Positions 12,567-21,144 of a stretch of 35,370 nt of DNA are shown in pieces (positions within the stretch are counted from its first letter, which is position 1; every line of letters begins with the position of its first letter). A program made the translations under genes and the position numbers. The DNA lies in the NCBI GenBank assembly GCA_015711825.1, contig JACVJD010000024.1, positions 1 to 35,370 of the forward strand, read 5' to 3'. The notes under the pieces were generated by a model that saw only the letters and a list, made by a program, of their open reading frames with translations, searched no databases and was not told the origin of the DNA. The stretch comes from Candidatus Solincola daggyaiensis. Lineage in GTDB: Bacteria; Actinomycetota; Geothermincolia; Geothermincolales; RBG-13-55-18.

Positions 12567-12696
12567 AGATGAGCATACCGGCGTTGAGAGCCGCGATCAC
12601 CCCCAGCCTTCCCTGCTTTTTCCACGCCATATTCATCAGGGCGAAGGCGAGTAGTGCCCGACCTGCCCTGTCCAAGGTGCCGACGTTCTGCTGCAT
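12496..12696 (-). CDS. DUF2892 / YgaP-like small inner membrane protein
   Basis: A protein of 66 residues that begins MQQNVGTLDRAGRALL and ends GYCPLYEALKVNT, the two conserved blocks of the DUF2892 (YgaP transmembrane) family. Two short hydrophobic helices lie between them (ALLAFALMNMAW and GVIAALNAGMLISSAASG). In other bacteria this domain stands alone or is joined to a rhodanese; the role is not firmly known. I choose ATG 12696 because GGGAGG lies 8 nt upstream; the track's GTG at 12705 would overlap that site. A 7-bp hairpin (CTCCGTC/GACGGAG) sits in its leader at 12719-12737. The 3' end is duplicated downstream. Confidence 0.85.
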   Translation of the reverse strand: MQQNVGTLDRAGRALLAFALMNMAWKKQGRLGVIAALNAGMLISSAASGYCPLYEALKVNTVGKPI

Positions 12697-13043
12697 CGTC
12701 ATCACCTCCCGCGCGCCGTCTCCGTCGCGAGGACGGAGATATTAGCCGCCGACGTTTACAAGAATTGAGGTTATCTTCTCGTGAGGCCGAGGTCAACGCG
12801 GCGCCCTTCTCCTCGCGGTTTACGCGCTTCATGCGGGGTCGCCTCGCATGGCGCATGGGCCGGGAAACATAGGGAGCACGAGGGAATGGTGAGCTGCAGG
12901 AAAGAGGGGTTTGTTACAATGGGAAGAGCGAGGCACAACCCTTATGATGACCCGGCTCTCGGAACATCTTCTTCGGCGCAAAGCCGGATCCGTATACGGG
13001 CGAGAGCGCGGCGGAAGGGAATCGGCGCGGAAGGGGCGGCGTT
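12697..13043. other. Divergent intergenic region
   Basis: About 350 bp between the DUF2892 gene (-) and the TPR gene (+). It contains the perfect hairpin CTCCGTC-GCGAG-GACGGAG at 12719-12737 in the DUF2892 leader and a TTACAAT -10-like element near 12914-12920 reading toward the TPR gene, without a clear -35. The ORFs at 12654 and 12781 look like chance frames. Confidence 0.4.
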
Positions 13044-14252
13044 ATGCGAGACGGGAAAGAGGTTGCGGATAAAGAGATGAGGGTTGCCCTTTTCCAGTTC
13101 GCCACCAACGCCGCGGGGAAGGTGGCGGCGGTGTTCGAGCACCTCCTCGCCCTTTACCTTATGAACGGCCTGGAGAGGGCTGCGCATATGCAGGTGATCG
13201 ACCTGTTGCCTCCCGCCCGCGAGGGCGAGATCCTGTCCCTGGTGAGCGCGCATGATGTCCGGGAAGTCCGTGAGGCGGCGGAGCGCTTTTCCGCCCATTT
13301 ATGCCTCTGGGGAGACCTGCGCTTCGGCCCGGAGGGCGGCCACGTGGTGGACGATGTGAAGGTGACCATGATGATGGCGGTGCCGGGAGAGGGTTCGCGG
13401 GAACACAGCGTGAGCTTTGCCTTCCAAGGCCTTCGCGGCGACGTGAGGAGCGGGGAGATGGACCTGGACTTGCGTGCCCTGGAGGACCTGGTCGAGGAGA
13501 TGCTGCTGGAGATCGCCGCTTTTGTGGGCCTGGACGGCTCATCCCTGGACCTGGGCAGGATAGGGGAGGGGATGCCCCGCGCCGACGGCGCGGCGGTTTA
13601 CTTCATCTATGCCCTGCGCATGGCGACGGATCCGGCCATGAAGCTCAGGTTCTATCTGAAGGCCATCGCCGCGGACCCCTTTTTCCCCCTCGCCTACACC
13701 AACGCCGCCCAGTTGCTGTTGGGAGAGGGGAGGCACGGCGAGGCGCTGAAGCTCTTGCTCAGGGCCGAGGGGCGCCTCAAGGGCGGGGAGTTCGAGCCGG
13801 ATATCCTCAACCTCGCGGGAGTTGCCACCCTGCACATGGGCATGTGGGAAGAAGCGGTCAAGGTGTGGAAGAGGGCCCTGGAGTTGTGTCCCGGCCACGT
13901 GGAGACGCTTTGCAACCTGGCCGCGGCTTATGCCATGCGCGAGCTCTACGAGGAGGCCGAGGGCTTCTACCGCGCCGCCCTCTCCAGCCGGGATGATTAC
14001 CCCCTGGCCTGGTTCTCTTTGGGGAGGCTGCAGGCGCGTCGAGGCATGCACGAGGAGGCGGAGGCGTCCATGCGACGCTATATCGAGCTCTGCCCCGGTG
14101 ACCCCTGGGCATACTACATACTGGGGACGAGCCTCTCGCGACAGGGCAGGGAGGCGGAGGCGGAGTTCTCCCTGGGCAAGGCGGCGCAACTCGACCCCGA
14201 CGGCGAGGCCGGTGCCCTCGCGCGGCGGGAGCTTGACGAGCTCAGGGGCTAA
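13044..14252 (+). CDS. TPR protein with an N-terminal alpha/beta domain of uncertain family
   Basis: 402 residues in two parts. Residues about 12-180 form an alpha/beta domain (MRVALFQFATNAAGKVAAVF, then DVREVREAAERFSAHLCLWG) whose layout recalls the TolB-like N-terminal domain seen in front of TPRs in some signalling proteins; I cannot confirm this. Residues about 185-400 contain roughly five or six TPR units (EEAVKVWKRALELCPGH, EEAEGFYRAALSSRDD, EEAEASMRRYIELCPGD). There is no signal peptide. ATG 13044 has AAGGGG about 8 nt upstream; ATG 13078 is an alternative that starts exactly on the domain. No operon partner is evident. Confidence 0.8.
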   Translation: MRDGKEVADKEMRVALFQFATNAAGKVAAVFEHLLALYLMNGLERAAHMQVIDLLPPAREGEILSLVSAHDVREVREAAERFSAHLCLWGDLRFGPEGGHVVDDVKVTMMMAVPGEGSREHSVSFAFQGLRGDVRSGEMDLDLRALEDLVEEMLLEIAAFVGLDGSSLDLGRIGEGMPRADGAAVYFIYALRMATDPAMKLRFYLKAIAADPFFPLAYTNAAQLLLGEGRHGEALKLLLRAEGRLKGGEFEPDILNLAGVATLHMGMWEEAVKVWKRALELCPGHVETLCNLAAAYAMRELYEEAEGFYRAALSSRDDYPLAWFSLGRLQARRGMHEEAEASMRRYIELCPGDPWAYYILGTSLSRQGREAEAEFSLGKAAQLDPDGEAGALARRELDELRG

Positions 14253-14651
14253 GACGAGGCTGGGCCACACGGAAATCCATGTTTTCCAGGTTTCTGCAAT
14301 ATATAACGGTGTGCAAGGACCGGATATCGGACGTGGCTTGTGGTGGTGTGGAAAACCACCTTTTCCGGGCAGGCGACCACGCGCGAAGGCGATCGGCGAT
14401 CAACCTCCGGAAAAACGCCGATAGATGCCCGTCCACCACCGGGAACGCCGGGGCTTTAACCCCGCCGGGAATTCCAGCCTCGCCCGCCTTTAAGACGGGA
14501 GTTAAGGAATTGACGCTTTCTTTCAGCGAGAAACTCCAGCTCAGGTTCCGGGTTTAAAAACCGCTTTTCGACTTGGGTTTTATGGTCGTTAGGGTTGGCC
14601 CGCTCCCGAACTCCCGCAAAACCCGCGTGGGAATGCCCGGCAAACGCCCGC
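14253..14651. other. Convergent spacer, no gene seen
   Basis: About 400 bp between the 3' ends of the TPR gene and the enoyl-CoA hydratase gene. A weak terminator-like element (GTGG-AAAA-CCAC followed by CTTTT) lies at 14348-14364. Nothing else is recognised; the short ORFs lack ribosome sites. Confidence 0.4.
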
Positions 14652-15440
14652 TCAGCGTCCCTTGAATTGCGGCTTGCGGTTCTCCGCCAGCGCCTGTATG
14701 GCTTCCCTATGGTCCTCCGACACCAGGCACAGGGTCTGGGCGATGGCCTCGAACTCCAGCGCCGTTTCGGGGTCGGAATCCCAGCAGCGGTTGATGACCT
14801 GCTTGGCCAGGGCGATGCCCAGGATGGGGCCTTCCGCCAGCCTGCGGGCGAGTTTGAGCGCCTCCGGAAGCACCTGGTCCTTGGGGTAAACGTGCTCCAC
14901 CATGCCGATGCGATAGGCCTCCGCGGCGTCAATGGTGTCGCCGGTGAGGATGAGTTCCTTGGCGTAGCCGTTGCCTACCAGGCGCGCCAGGCGCTTGCAG
15001 GCGCCGAGGTCCGGTATGATGCCGAACTTGATCTCCATGAGGTTGAACTTGGCGTCGTCGGAGGCGATACGGATGTCGCACGCGAGCATTATCTCCATGG
15101 CCCCCCCGAAGGCCAGGCCGTTCACGGCCGCGATCACGGGCTTGTCCATCATCTCGAAGGCCAGGTAGGTGTTCTGGACCTCCTTGAGGAAGGAGTGGAT
15201 CTGCAGGGCCGAGAGCTGCATGAGGCCCGCGAAGCTCCCCAGGTCCAGCCCGCTGGAGAAGGATTTACCCGCCCCCGTCATCACCACCGACCTCACATCG
15301 GAGTCGTTCTGCAGTTCCTTGGCGGCCGCGCCGAGCTCCACGAACATGGTCTGGTTCATGGCGTTGTGCGTCTCGGGCCGATTCAGGGTGAGAATGGCCA
15401 CTCCGTCCTGCCTCTCGATCTTGATCGCCTCGTAGTCCAT
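14652..15440 (-). CDS. Enoyl-CoA hydratase/isomerase (crotonase) family protein
   Basis: 262 residues, the typical crotonase length. The oxyanion-hole segments are SSGLDLG (about 62-68) and NGLAFGGAMEIMLACD (about 107-122). By alignment in mind with rat mitochondrial hydratase, both catalytic glutamates are kept: E116 (GAMEIM) and E136 (LMEIKFG). The enzyme therefore probably adds water across 2-enoyl-CoA in fatty acid or amino acid degradation, although a dehydratase or isomerase role in the same superfamily is possible. ATG 15440 follows a GGGAGG-type site. It is monocistronic and no beta-oxidation gene is adjacent, so the substrate cannot be inferred. Confidence 0.9.
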   Translation of the reverse strand: MDYEAIKIERQDGVAILTLNRPETHNAMNQTMFVELGAAAKELQNDSDVRSVVMTGAGKSFSSGLDLGSFAGLMQLSALQIHSFLKEVQNTYLAFEMMDKPVIAAVNGLAFGGAMEIMLACDIRIASDDAKFNLMEIKFGIIPDLGACKRLARLVGNGYAKELILTGDTIDAAEAYRIGMVEHVYPKDQVLPEALKLARRLAEGPILGIALAKQVINRCWDSDPETALEFEAIAQTLCLVSEDHREAIQALAENRKPQFKGR

Positions 15441-15581
15441 GGATTCCCTCCCTCTTCTCCATGCTCGTAGCCGTCGGTCTCCGTCCGGAAGGTTACCTCC
15501 TTCCTACGCAAGGCTAACACAGAAATGGCGGGAAATGCGACGGCGGGGTATTGTTATAATGGAAAGGTGGAGGTGAGCGAT

Positions 15582-15845
15582 TTGCCCATATACGAGTACC
15601 GTTGCACGGAATGTGGATGCACGTTCGACCTCATCCAGCCCATGGACGCGGAACGGGTGGCGGACTGCGAGCGTTGCGGTGCGCAGGCCAAGCGGGTTTT
15701 CAGCCCCCGTATCGCCATCAGGTACGAGGGCTGGGGGTTCAACGCCACCGATAAGCTGCTGCCCGAGAGCAGCCGCGCGAAACGGGACTTTAAGCAACTC
15801 CGCGAGAAGGCGGAGCAGATCATGGACGAAGACTATACGCCGTGA
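15582..15845 (+). CDS. FmdB-family zinc ribbon protein
   Basis: A small protein of 87 residues beginning (M)PIYEYRCTECGCTFDL, the hallmark of the FmdB regulatory-protein family, with two zinc-binding pairs CTEC and CERC. The track begins at 15525, but TTG at 15582 is preceded by GGAGGTGA with 5-nt spacing and restores the canonical N-terminus, so I take TTG as the start. A TATAAT at 15555-15560 may be its -10. The C-terminus is a charged helix (REKAEQIMDEDY). Family members are proposed regulators of amidase or formamidase genes, but none lies nearby, so the role is open. Confidence 0.88.
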   Translation: MPIYEYRCTECGCTFDLIQPMDAERVADCERCGAQAKRVFSPRIAIRYEGWGFNATDKLLPESSRAKRDFKQLREKAEQIMDEDYTP

Positions 15846-16133
15846 GACGGCGGCGGGATGGGGAGAGAGGACGGCGGCCGAAGCGGCTGTGCCCATGCCG
15901 AAAGAGAGACTTTCTCCCTTAAGCGATTGCGAAAAGATAAACGGCATCGTTATTCCCATATCCGATCGAGCGCCGGCATCATGTCCATGAAAGCAGTCGT
16001 GCTTTGGCGCCGTCGATCACACGGGGAGTAAACCTGTGCTTGCCGAGGCGGGTTCGGCTGTGCGGCTATTCCCTCCCCTGACCGCCTTGACGGCCTCGCC
16101 GCTGCGGCTCAAGGGGATGGTCCAGCAACTCTG
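15846..16133. other. Convergent spacer
   Basis: 288 bp between FmdB (+) and the radical SAM gene (-). No gene, repeat or clear terminator is seen. Confidence 0.4.
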
Positions 16134-17849
16134 CTATAGCCACCCCATGAGGATGCGGAAGATGTTGAAACGCTTGAACCTGCTTCCCGTCACCGGCCAG
16201 GTGAGTTCCTCCTTGGGCAGGCGCAGCTCCTTGAAGAGCTTCCTCGCCTCCCGCCTTAGTTTTTCCAGCTCCGCCCTTCGCCTTGCCGTGTCTTCGATGG
16301 TCAACACGTCGTCCACCAGCTTGAGCAGCGAGATGGTGTCGCGGATACGGCGGTCGTTGCGCGCGGCGAATGAGGGGGAGACGAGGCCGTTGTTTTCCTT
16401 GATGGCGTTGAGGGTCAGCAGCGCTTCGTAGGTGACCTCCACGATGTCCTGCCGCGACAACCAGCGCGTCTCGTATCCCAGCATGTCGCGCCAGTGGGGA
16501 GATAGAGAGGCGTGGGCGAATTCCTCCAGGGTGCGGTGGATGAGGCGATATCCGTAGCGCTCCGGTTCCTGGTGGTAGATGCATTCGGGGTCTATGAAGG
16601 GAGCCAGGGGGCCGATGCAGGGGTTGACGCGGGGGCCGAAGCGCCGTAAGAGCTCCCCGCAGTACTGCACCGTCTCCATCACGGAATCGCGGTCCTGGCC
16701 GGGAAGCCCGATCATGAAGAAGACGTCGAACTTGTCGCAGCCGCTCTCCAACGCCCAGGAGATGCAGCGCTCCAGCTCTTCGTTGTCGTAGGGTTTGCCG
16801 ATGACCTCCCGTATCCTTTCGTCGTGGGTCTCCGGGGAGATCTGGAAGTCGTAATTGTCGAAGCTCGAAGCCACGCGCTCGAAATAATCGCGAGGGGCGG
16901 GCGAGAAGAGCTCCAGCACGAGGTGGTTCTTAAAGGCGACGTGGCTGATCAACTCCAGAGTGCGCAGCGCGTACTCCGTTCCGCCCTGCAACAAGTCCCC
17001 GACCACGAAGATAGGGGCGGTGGTGAAGCGGGTTATAAGCTCCACATCGTGGGCTATGCGCTCCGGGGAGCGGAAGGCGGGCCTCTCCCTGCCGCAAAGG
17101 CGCAGCAGCGCCCGGCGAGAGCCCCCGCAAAAGGCGCATTCCCGGGTGCAGCCGCGGCAGGTCAGCACCATGGTCACGGGGTAGCTCCACCAGTTCCAGA
17201 AGGCGCGCACGCTCTTCCAGTCGCCGTATTTGAAAGCGGAGCGGATCATGTAGCGGTAGTTGTCTCCCAGGTATTCGAGGCTTGCGGGAAGGTAGGAGAG
17301 AGGGTTCTCGATCACCGCCCCTCCCGGTCCCCGGTGGGTGAGGTTGGGTATATCCGAAGCAGAGCCGCCTTCCATGATGGCCTCCATGAGTCGTCGCAGC
17401 GGCTCCTCGGTGGAGTCTCCACGCACCACGTAGTCGATGAAGGGATAGGACATGAGCTCGCGATGGAAGAAGGTGGCGGAGTATCCGCCTATGATCACCG
17501 GCTTTGAGGGGTGGACCTCCTTCACCAAGCGGGCGACCTCCAGGGCGCCCTGGGCGTGGGTGAGCCAGTGGAGATCTATGCCGAAGGCGGCGGGTTCGAG
17601 CTTTGAAAGAAATCCAGGCACGTCGAAGCGTTCGTCCTCGAGCATGCGTTGCGCCAGGTTGACCACCCTGGTGTTGATGCCGCCGCGCTCGAGGTATTCC
17701 CCCAGGTAGGTGAAACCGATGGGATAGAGCTCGAATACGGGGGTGGAGGGCACCAGGTCGCTGATGGGACCGGGGACGATGGTCAGGCGGCGGAAATCGT
17801 ACACGCTGGGTGGGTGCAGGAGAACGAGATCCGGCTTGGCAAACAGCAT
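16134..17849 (-). CDS. Radical SAM protein with N-terminal cobalamin-binding-like domain
   Basis: 571 residues from the preferred ATG at 17849 (AGGTGGG just upstream; the track's start at 17921 adds 24 residues). Residues about 5-180 resemble the B12-binding Rossmann domain of this class (VIIGGYSATFFHRELM, then DYVVRGDSTEEPLRRLME), but the usual DxHxxG cobalamin ligand is not clear; DLHWLTHAQG is the nearest match. The radical SAM core has C-T-R-E-C-A-F-C (C234, C238, C241), a CX3CX2C motif for the 4Fe-4S cluster. The C-terminal ~150 residues are helical and charged. The substrate is unknown. The MerR gene lies directly upstream on the same strand, about 120 bp away. Confidence 0.87.
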   Translation of the reverse strand: MLFAKPDLVLLHPPSVYDFRRLTIVPGPISDLVPSTPVFELYPIGFTYLGEYLERGGINTRVVNLAQRMLEDERFDVPGFLSKLEPAAFGIDLHWLTHAQGALEVARLVKEVHPSKPVIIGGYSATFFHRELMSYPFIDYVVRGDSTEEPLRRLMEAIMEGGSASDIPNLTHRGPGGAVIENPLSYLPASLEYLGDNYRYMIRSAFKYGDWKSVRAFWNWWSYPVTMVLTCRGCTRECAFCGGSRRALLRLCGRERPAFRSPERIAHDVELITRFTTAPIFVVGDLLQGGTEYALRTLELISHVAFKNHLVLELFSPAPRDYFERVASSFDNYDFQISPETHDERIREVIGKPYDNEELERCISWALESGCDKFDVFFMIGLPGQDRDSVMETVQYCGELLRRFGPRVNPCIGPLAPFIDPECIYHQEPERYGYRLIHRTLEEFAHASLSPHWRDMLGYETRWLSRQDIVEVTYEALLTLNAIKENNGLVSPSFAARNDRRIRDTISLLKLVDDVLTIEDTARRRAELEKLRREARKLFKELRLPKEELTWPVTGSRFKRFNIFRILMGWL

Positions 17850-17966
17850 CGTCCCACCTCGCTCCACCTCATATGTTCCTGGGGCTACAAGAATGATAGA
17901 CGCCGCATGGGCCATAGGCAAGGCAAGGGGCTTGAGAGGCGAAGGCGATCGCGAGGGTCGATGACC

Positions 17967-18419
17967 TCAGGCCTGAAGCCGGCAAAGGAAATCCTCGCGG
18001 TCCCCGGCCAGCTCCAGCAGGCGCGAGGAGAGCTCCTGGGAGATCCCGTCAACCGCGATGCAAAAAGCAACCTGCCCCCTGCGTAAGGTGTCGAGGATGC
18101 TGGAGGCGCTCTCGCAGACCTCGAAGATGGTCGAGCCGTCGGTCACTAACTTGCATTCCGCCAGGGGACGCGAGCAGTCGGTATGCTCGCGCAGGTACTG
18201 GAGGGTCTTGCGTACCTTCTGCAGGGATATACCCCGCTGCAGCATGGTGACGATGGTCCTCAGCTCCACTAGGTTTCGGAAATCGTAACGGTCCCTCCTG
18301 GCTCCGCCGGGAGCGAACTCCACCTCCGCCGGCTGCACGAGGCCGGTCTTCTTCCAGTAGCGCAACTGGCGACACGTGCAACCCGACAGGCATGCGGCCT
18401 GTTCCGCGTTAAAGGTCAT
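17967..18419 (-). CDS. MerR-family transcriptional regulator
   Basis: 150 residues. An N-terminal winged helix-turn-helix (about 4-75) includes CTCRQLRYWKKTGLVQPA and a recognisable wing with RRDRYDFRNLVELRTI; the remainder is a linker helix and a short effector-like domain. Cysteines C10, C14 and C16 cluster in the HTH, which is unusual but not proof of metal binding. ATG 18419 has AGGGGG upstream. It is divergent from the DUF1015 gene and read in the same direction as the radical SAM gene, so either could be its target. Confidence 0.88.
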   Translation of the reverse strand: MTFNAEQAACLSGCTCRQLRYWKKTGLVQPAEVEFAPGGARRDRYDFRNLVELRTIVTMLQRGISLQKVRKTLQYLREHTDCSRPLAECKLVTDGSTIFEVCESASSILDTLRRGQVAFCIAVDGISQELSSRLLELAGDREDFLCRLQA

Positions 18420-18742
18420 ACGGCCCCCTAGGGCTTAAAGGCGAGCAATAGATACCGAGTGGTGCAAGGGTTTCTCCGCTATCGGCATCATTATTTTTAT
18501 TACAACCGCGCCCCTATCGCAAGGGCCTTGGGGAAAAAAGTCCTGTTCGTTTTGGCGCCTTTGCGAAGGCCTTGATATCGCGCACGCGACGGCTCATCTC
18601 CTCGGAACAAGCGGCACGACCTTGCCGCCGTGGCCGCGAAAGGGGGCGAACCTACGCTACATATACAAGGCGTCGGGCTTTGGATATAATGTTCAGGCAA
18701 ACGGACCTTTCAGGTAATGTATGGTAAATATTGGGAGGCATA
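18420..18742. other. Divergent promoter region between MerR and DUF1015 genes
   Basis: About 320 bp. TATACA at 18662-18667 and TATAAT at 18685-18690 with 17-bp spacing form a good promoter toward the DUF1015 gene. No clear promoter for merR could be fixed on the other strand. A T-rich patch occurs at 18490-18503. No ORF of interest. Confidence 0.5.
18662..18690 (+). promoter_or_regulatory. Promoter for the DUF1015 gene
   Basis: TATACA and TATAAT separated by 17 bp, with the translation start about 52 bp downstream of the -10. Confidence 0.55.
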
Positions 18743-20053
18743 TTGCCGCAGACCAGCATAAAGCCGTTGCGAGGGACGCTTTACGACCGCGGGGTGGTGG
18801 GCGACATGGCGAGGGTGGTCGCCCCCCCTTATGACGTCATCGACCAGGAGTCCAAGGTGGCGCTGCTGCAGCGCTCCCCTTACAACATCGTCAGGCTGAT
18901 CCTGCCTCAACCGGGCGGCGCGCCGGATTTCTGGAGGGAGTCCGCCGCGCTTTTCTCTCGCTGGAAAGGCGAGGGGGTGTTGACGGCGGACGACGGCCGC
19001 GGCATATACGTCTACCGTCAGACCTTCCGGCATTCCTCCCTGGGGCCGCTCGCCCGCACGGGGCTGCTGGCGGCCGTGAAATGCGTGGATTTCGAGGGCG
19101 GCAACATCCTGCCCCACGAGATGACCTTCCCCCGGACCCGCTCGCAGAGGCTCAACCTCCTGCGCGCCTGCAGGGCCAACTTCAGCCAGGTGTTCATGGT
19201 CTTCCGTGACCGCGAGGGCGATATCCTGGAGCTTTTAGAGAAGGCCGTTTCCGCCCCACCCCTCCTGGGGTTCGACGATTACGAGGGGGTCAGACACGAG
19301 TTGTGGAGGGTGGAGGAAGGAGGGGAGGCGGAGGAGATATGCCGGCGCATGGAGGGAAGGAGGCTGATCATCGCGGACGGGCACCATCGCTACGAGACCG
19401 CTCTCGCCTACGGCCGCGAGGATGCCGCCGCCTACGCCTCCGGCCAACCCCGGGCCTTCGTCTCGGCGGTGCTGTTCCGCTCCGAGGACCCGGGGCTGCT
19501 CATCCTGCCCGTGCACCGGGTACTGCGGCGCTGTCCTCTTTCCGCGCGTGAGCTTGCTCGCGGGCTGGAGAGGTCGTTCGAGGTAGAGAGGATCGACGGC
19601 GACCTGCAAGAGGCGGCAAGGGCCCTCGCCGCCGCCTCCACGCGGGTTGGCGGCCGACCGAGCTTCGTCATGCTCACGCGGGACGGCGCCTTGCTGCTGA
19701 CCTTGAAGGAGGGAGTCGACCTCTCCAGGGGAAAGGTGGATGGGGGTAGCGAGAGGTGGAGGCGGCTGGACGTGAACATCCTGCAGTCACACGTGTTTGG
19801 CGAGGCGCTGGGGGTAGATGCCGGGGAGCTCGTAGAGAGGGGAGAGCTGTATTTCTCACCCTGGGAGGACAAGATCCAAGCCGCGCTGGATGGCGGCGAG
19901 GCCGAGGTGGCTTTCATGATGCGGGCCGCCAGCATGGACGAGATATGGGATGTAGCGGAGGGCGGCGAACGCATGCCCCATAAGAGCTCGTACTTCCACC
20001 CCAAGCTCCCATCCGGCCTGGTGATATACGACCACCAGACGGCTTTCGACTGA
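18743..20053 (+). CDS. DUF1015 family protein
   Basis: 436 residues. The N-terminus (IKPLRGTLYD, VVAPPYDVIDQES) and the central ADGHHRYETALAYG are the conserved blocks of DUF1015, a widespread bacterial family of about 400-450 residues found near serine biosynthesis genes in some genomes; its biochemistry is not established. The TTG at 18743 has GGGAGG 5 nt upstream and is preferred over the TTG at 18731, which overlaps that site. No signal peptide or membrane span is seen. No serine gene is next to it here, so context does not help. Confidence 0.9.
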   Translation: MPQTSIKPLRGTLYDRGVVGDMARVVAPPYDVIDQESKVALLQRSPYNIVRLILPQPGGAPDFWRESAALFSRWKGEGVLTADDGRGIYVYRQTFRHSSLGPLARTGLLAAVKCVDFEGGNILPHEMTFPRTRSQRLNLLRACRANFSQVFMVFRDREGDILELLEKAVSAPPLLGFDDYEGVRHELWRVEEGGEAEEICRRMEGRRLIIADGHHRYETALAYGREDAAAYASGQPRAFVSAVLFRSEDPGLLILPVHRVLRRCPLSARELARGLERSFEVERIDGDLQEAARALAAASTRVGGRPSFVMLTRDGALLLTLKEGVDLSRGKVDGGSERWRRLDVNILQSHVFGEALGVDAGELVERGELYFSPWEDKIQAALDGGEAEVAFMMRAASMDEIWDVAEGGERMPHKSSYFHPKLPSGLVIYDHQTAFD

Positions 20054-20194
20054 AGGCTCGTGCGCCCGGGCGATGGGCGCGAAAGCGATCCTCGAAACGA
20101 CAAGTCGTGTACCGTCATGCCTTGCTCGGCAGCGCGTGGGACGCCGGAGACCGGTGAGCGAAAAACCCGCGCAGGCCGATTCCCTTTTCGCTAG

Positions 20195-20213
20195 TGTTAA
20201 CCTATACTTAACA
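20195..20213 (+). promoter_or_regulatory. Palindromic operator overlapping the -10 of the MerR-TetR gene
   Basis: TGTTAA, seven bases, TTAACA: a perfect 6-bp inverted repeat. The spacer contains TATACT (20203-20208), a good -10 placed so that transcription would start at or next to the ATG at 20215. It is a likely autoregulatory site for the encoded dimeric repressor. Confidence 0.6.
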
Positions 20214-20214
20214 T

Positions 20215-21144
20215 ATGTCCCAGAAGCCGGGAGGGAGTGTAAGGAAAAAAAGCGAGCGCGCAAGGGACAACCTGCTGAAGGTCTCCCAATTGTCGCGGGC
20301 TACCGGGGTTTCCACCTCCGCCATAAACTACTACGTGCGGATCGGCCTTTTGCCCCCGCCGGTAAAGACCCACAGGAACATGGCTTATTACCATCCCTCC
20401 TATATCCAGATGATAAATTACATCCGCCGTCTCCAGGTGCAGAAACACCTGCCGCTGGAAAAGATCAAGGAGATAATGGCGGCCAAGGTGAAGATCTGGC
20501 GGGAGATGGGCACGGAGCCGGGTAGGCTGATGGGAGAGCTGTTCAACGAGGAGGCGGGCGGGGGGGAGCAGGACGCCCTTGATGCACGGACGAGGATCAT
20601 GCGGGCGGCCAGCAGGCTATTCTCGGGCAAAGGCTATTACCACACCACCCAGGAGGATATCATCGACCTGGCGGGGGTCTCGCTGGGCGAGTTCCACCAA
20701 TATTATTCGGGAAAGGAAGACCTCCTGCTGGATCTGGCCGAGGAGGGGGTGCGCGTTTTCCGCAAGCGGGTCTCGGAGGAGATAGCCGCGGTTCCGGATA
20801 TGCTGGAGCGCATTCGTATAGCCATTCCCGTGGCCTTCCAGGTGATCGTGGAAAACCACGAGATATATACCCTTTACCTCGAGGACTCCGTGCTCTCCGA
20901 CACCCCCTATGAGCGTAAGCTCTCGCAGATCATGACCATCATAACCAATGACCTCAAGGTCACCCTGAGTCGGGGCATGAAAGAGGGCTCGATCAGGAAG
21001 CTCCATCCGGACATCGTCGCCTACGCCATCATCGGGCAACTGGTAAGGCTCGCCAACTACTGGATGGAGGACCCCATGAAGCACAACATGGAGGAGATAA
21101 CCAGGGAGGCGGTCGAGTTCGTCACCCGCGCCTTGAAGCCGTAG
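20215..21144 (+). CDS. MerR-TetR fusion transcriptional regulator
   Basis: 309 residues with two different DNA-binding domains. Residues about 20-95 are a MerR-type winged HTH (LLKVSQLSRATGVSTSAINY, YVRIGLLPPP, YHPSYIQMINYIRRLQ). Residues about 124-172 are a TetR-type HTH (TRIMRAASRLFSGKGYYHTT, then DIIDLAGVSLGEFHQYYSGK). The rest is an all-helical TetR ligand/dimer domain. ATG 20215 has no ribosome site: the only sequence upstream is a -10-like TATACT at the distance expected for a leaderless mRNA. The last residues (RALKP) coincide with a gene remnant on the other strand, so the extreme C-terminus may be new. The target is unknown; the operon at 21786 is a candidate. Confidence 0.9.
   Translation: MSQKPGGSVRKKSERARDNLLKVSQLSRATGVSTSAINYYVRIGLLPPPVKTHRNMAYYHPSYIQMINYIRRLQVQKHLPLEKIKEIMAAKVKIWREMGTEPGRLMGELFNEEAGGGEQDALDARTRIMRAASRLFSGKGYYHTTQEDIIDLAGVSLGEFHQYYSGKEDLLLDLAEEGVRVFRKRVSEEIAAVPDMLERIRIAIPVAFQVIVENHEIYTLYLEDSVLSDTPYERKLSQIMTIITNDLKVTLSRGMKEGSIRKLHPDIVAYAIIGQLVRLANYWMEDPMKHNMEEITREAVEFVTRALKP

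Noticed and set aside
13159-13542. Proline/arginine-rich minus-strand ORF
   Set aside because: It is a shadow of the GC-rich TPR gene, without a ribosome site.
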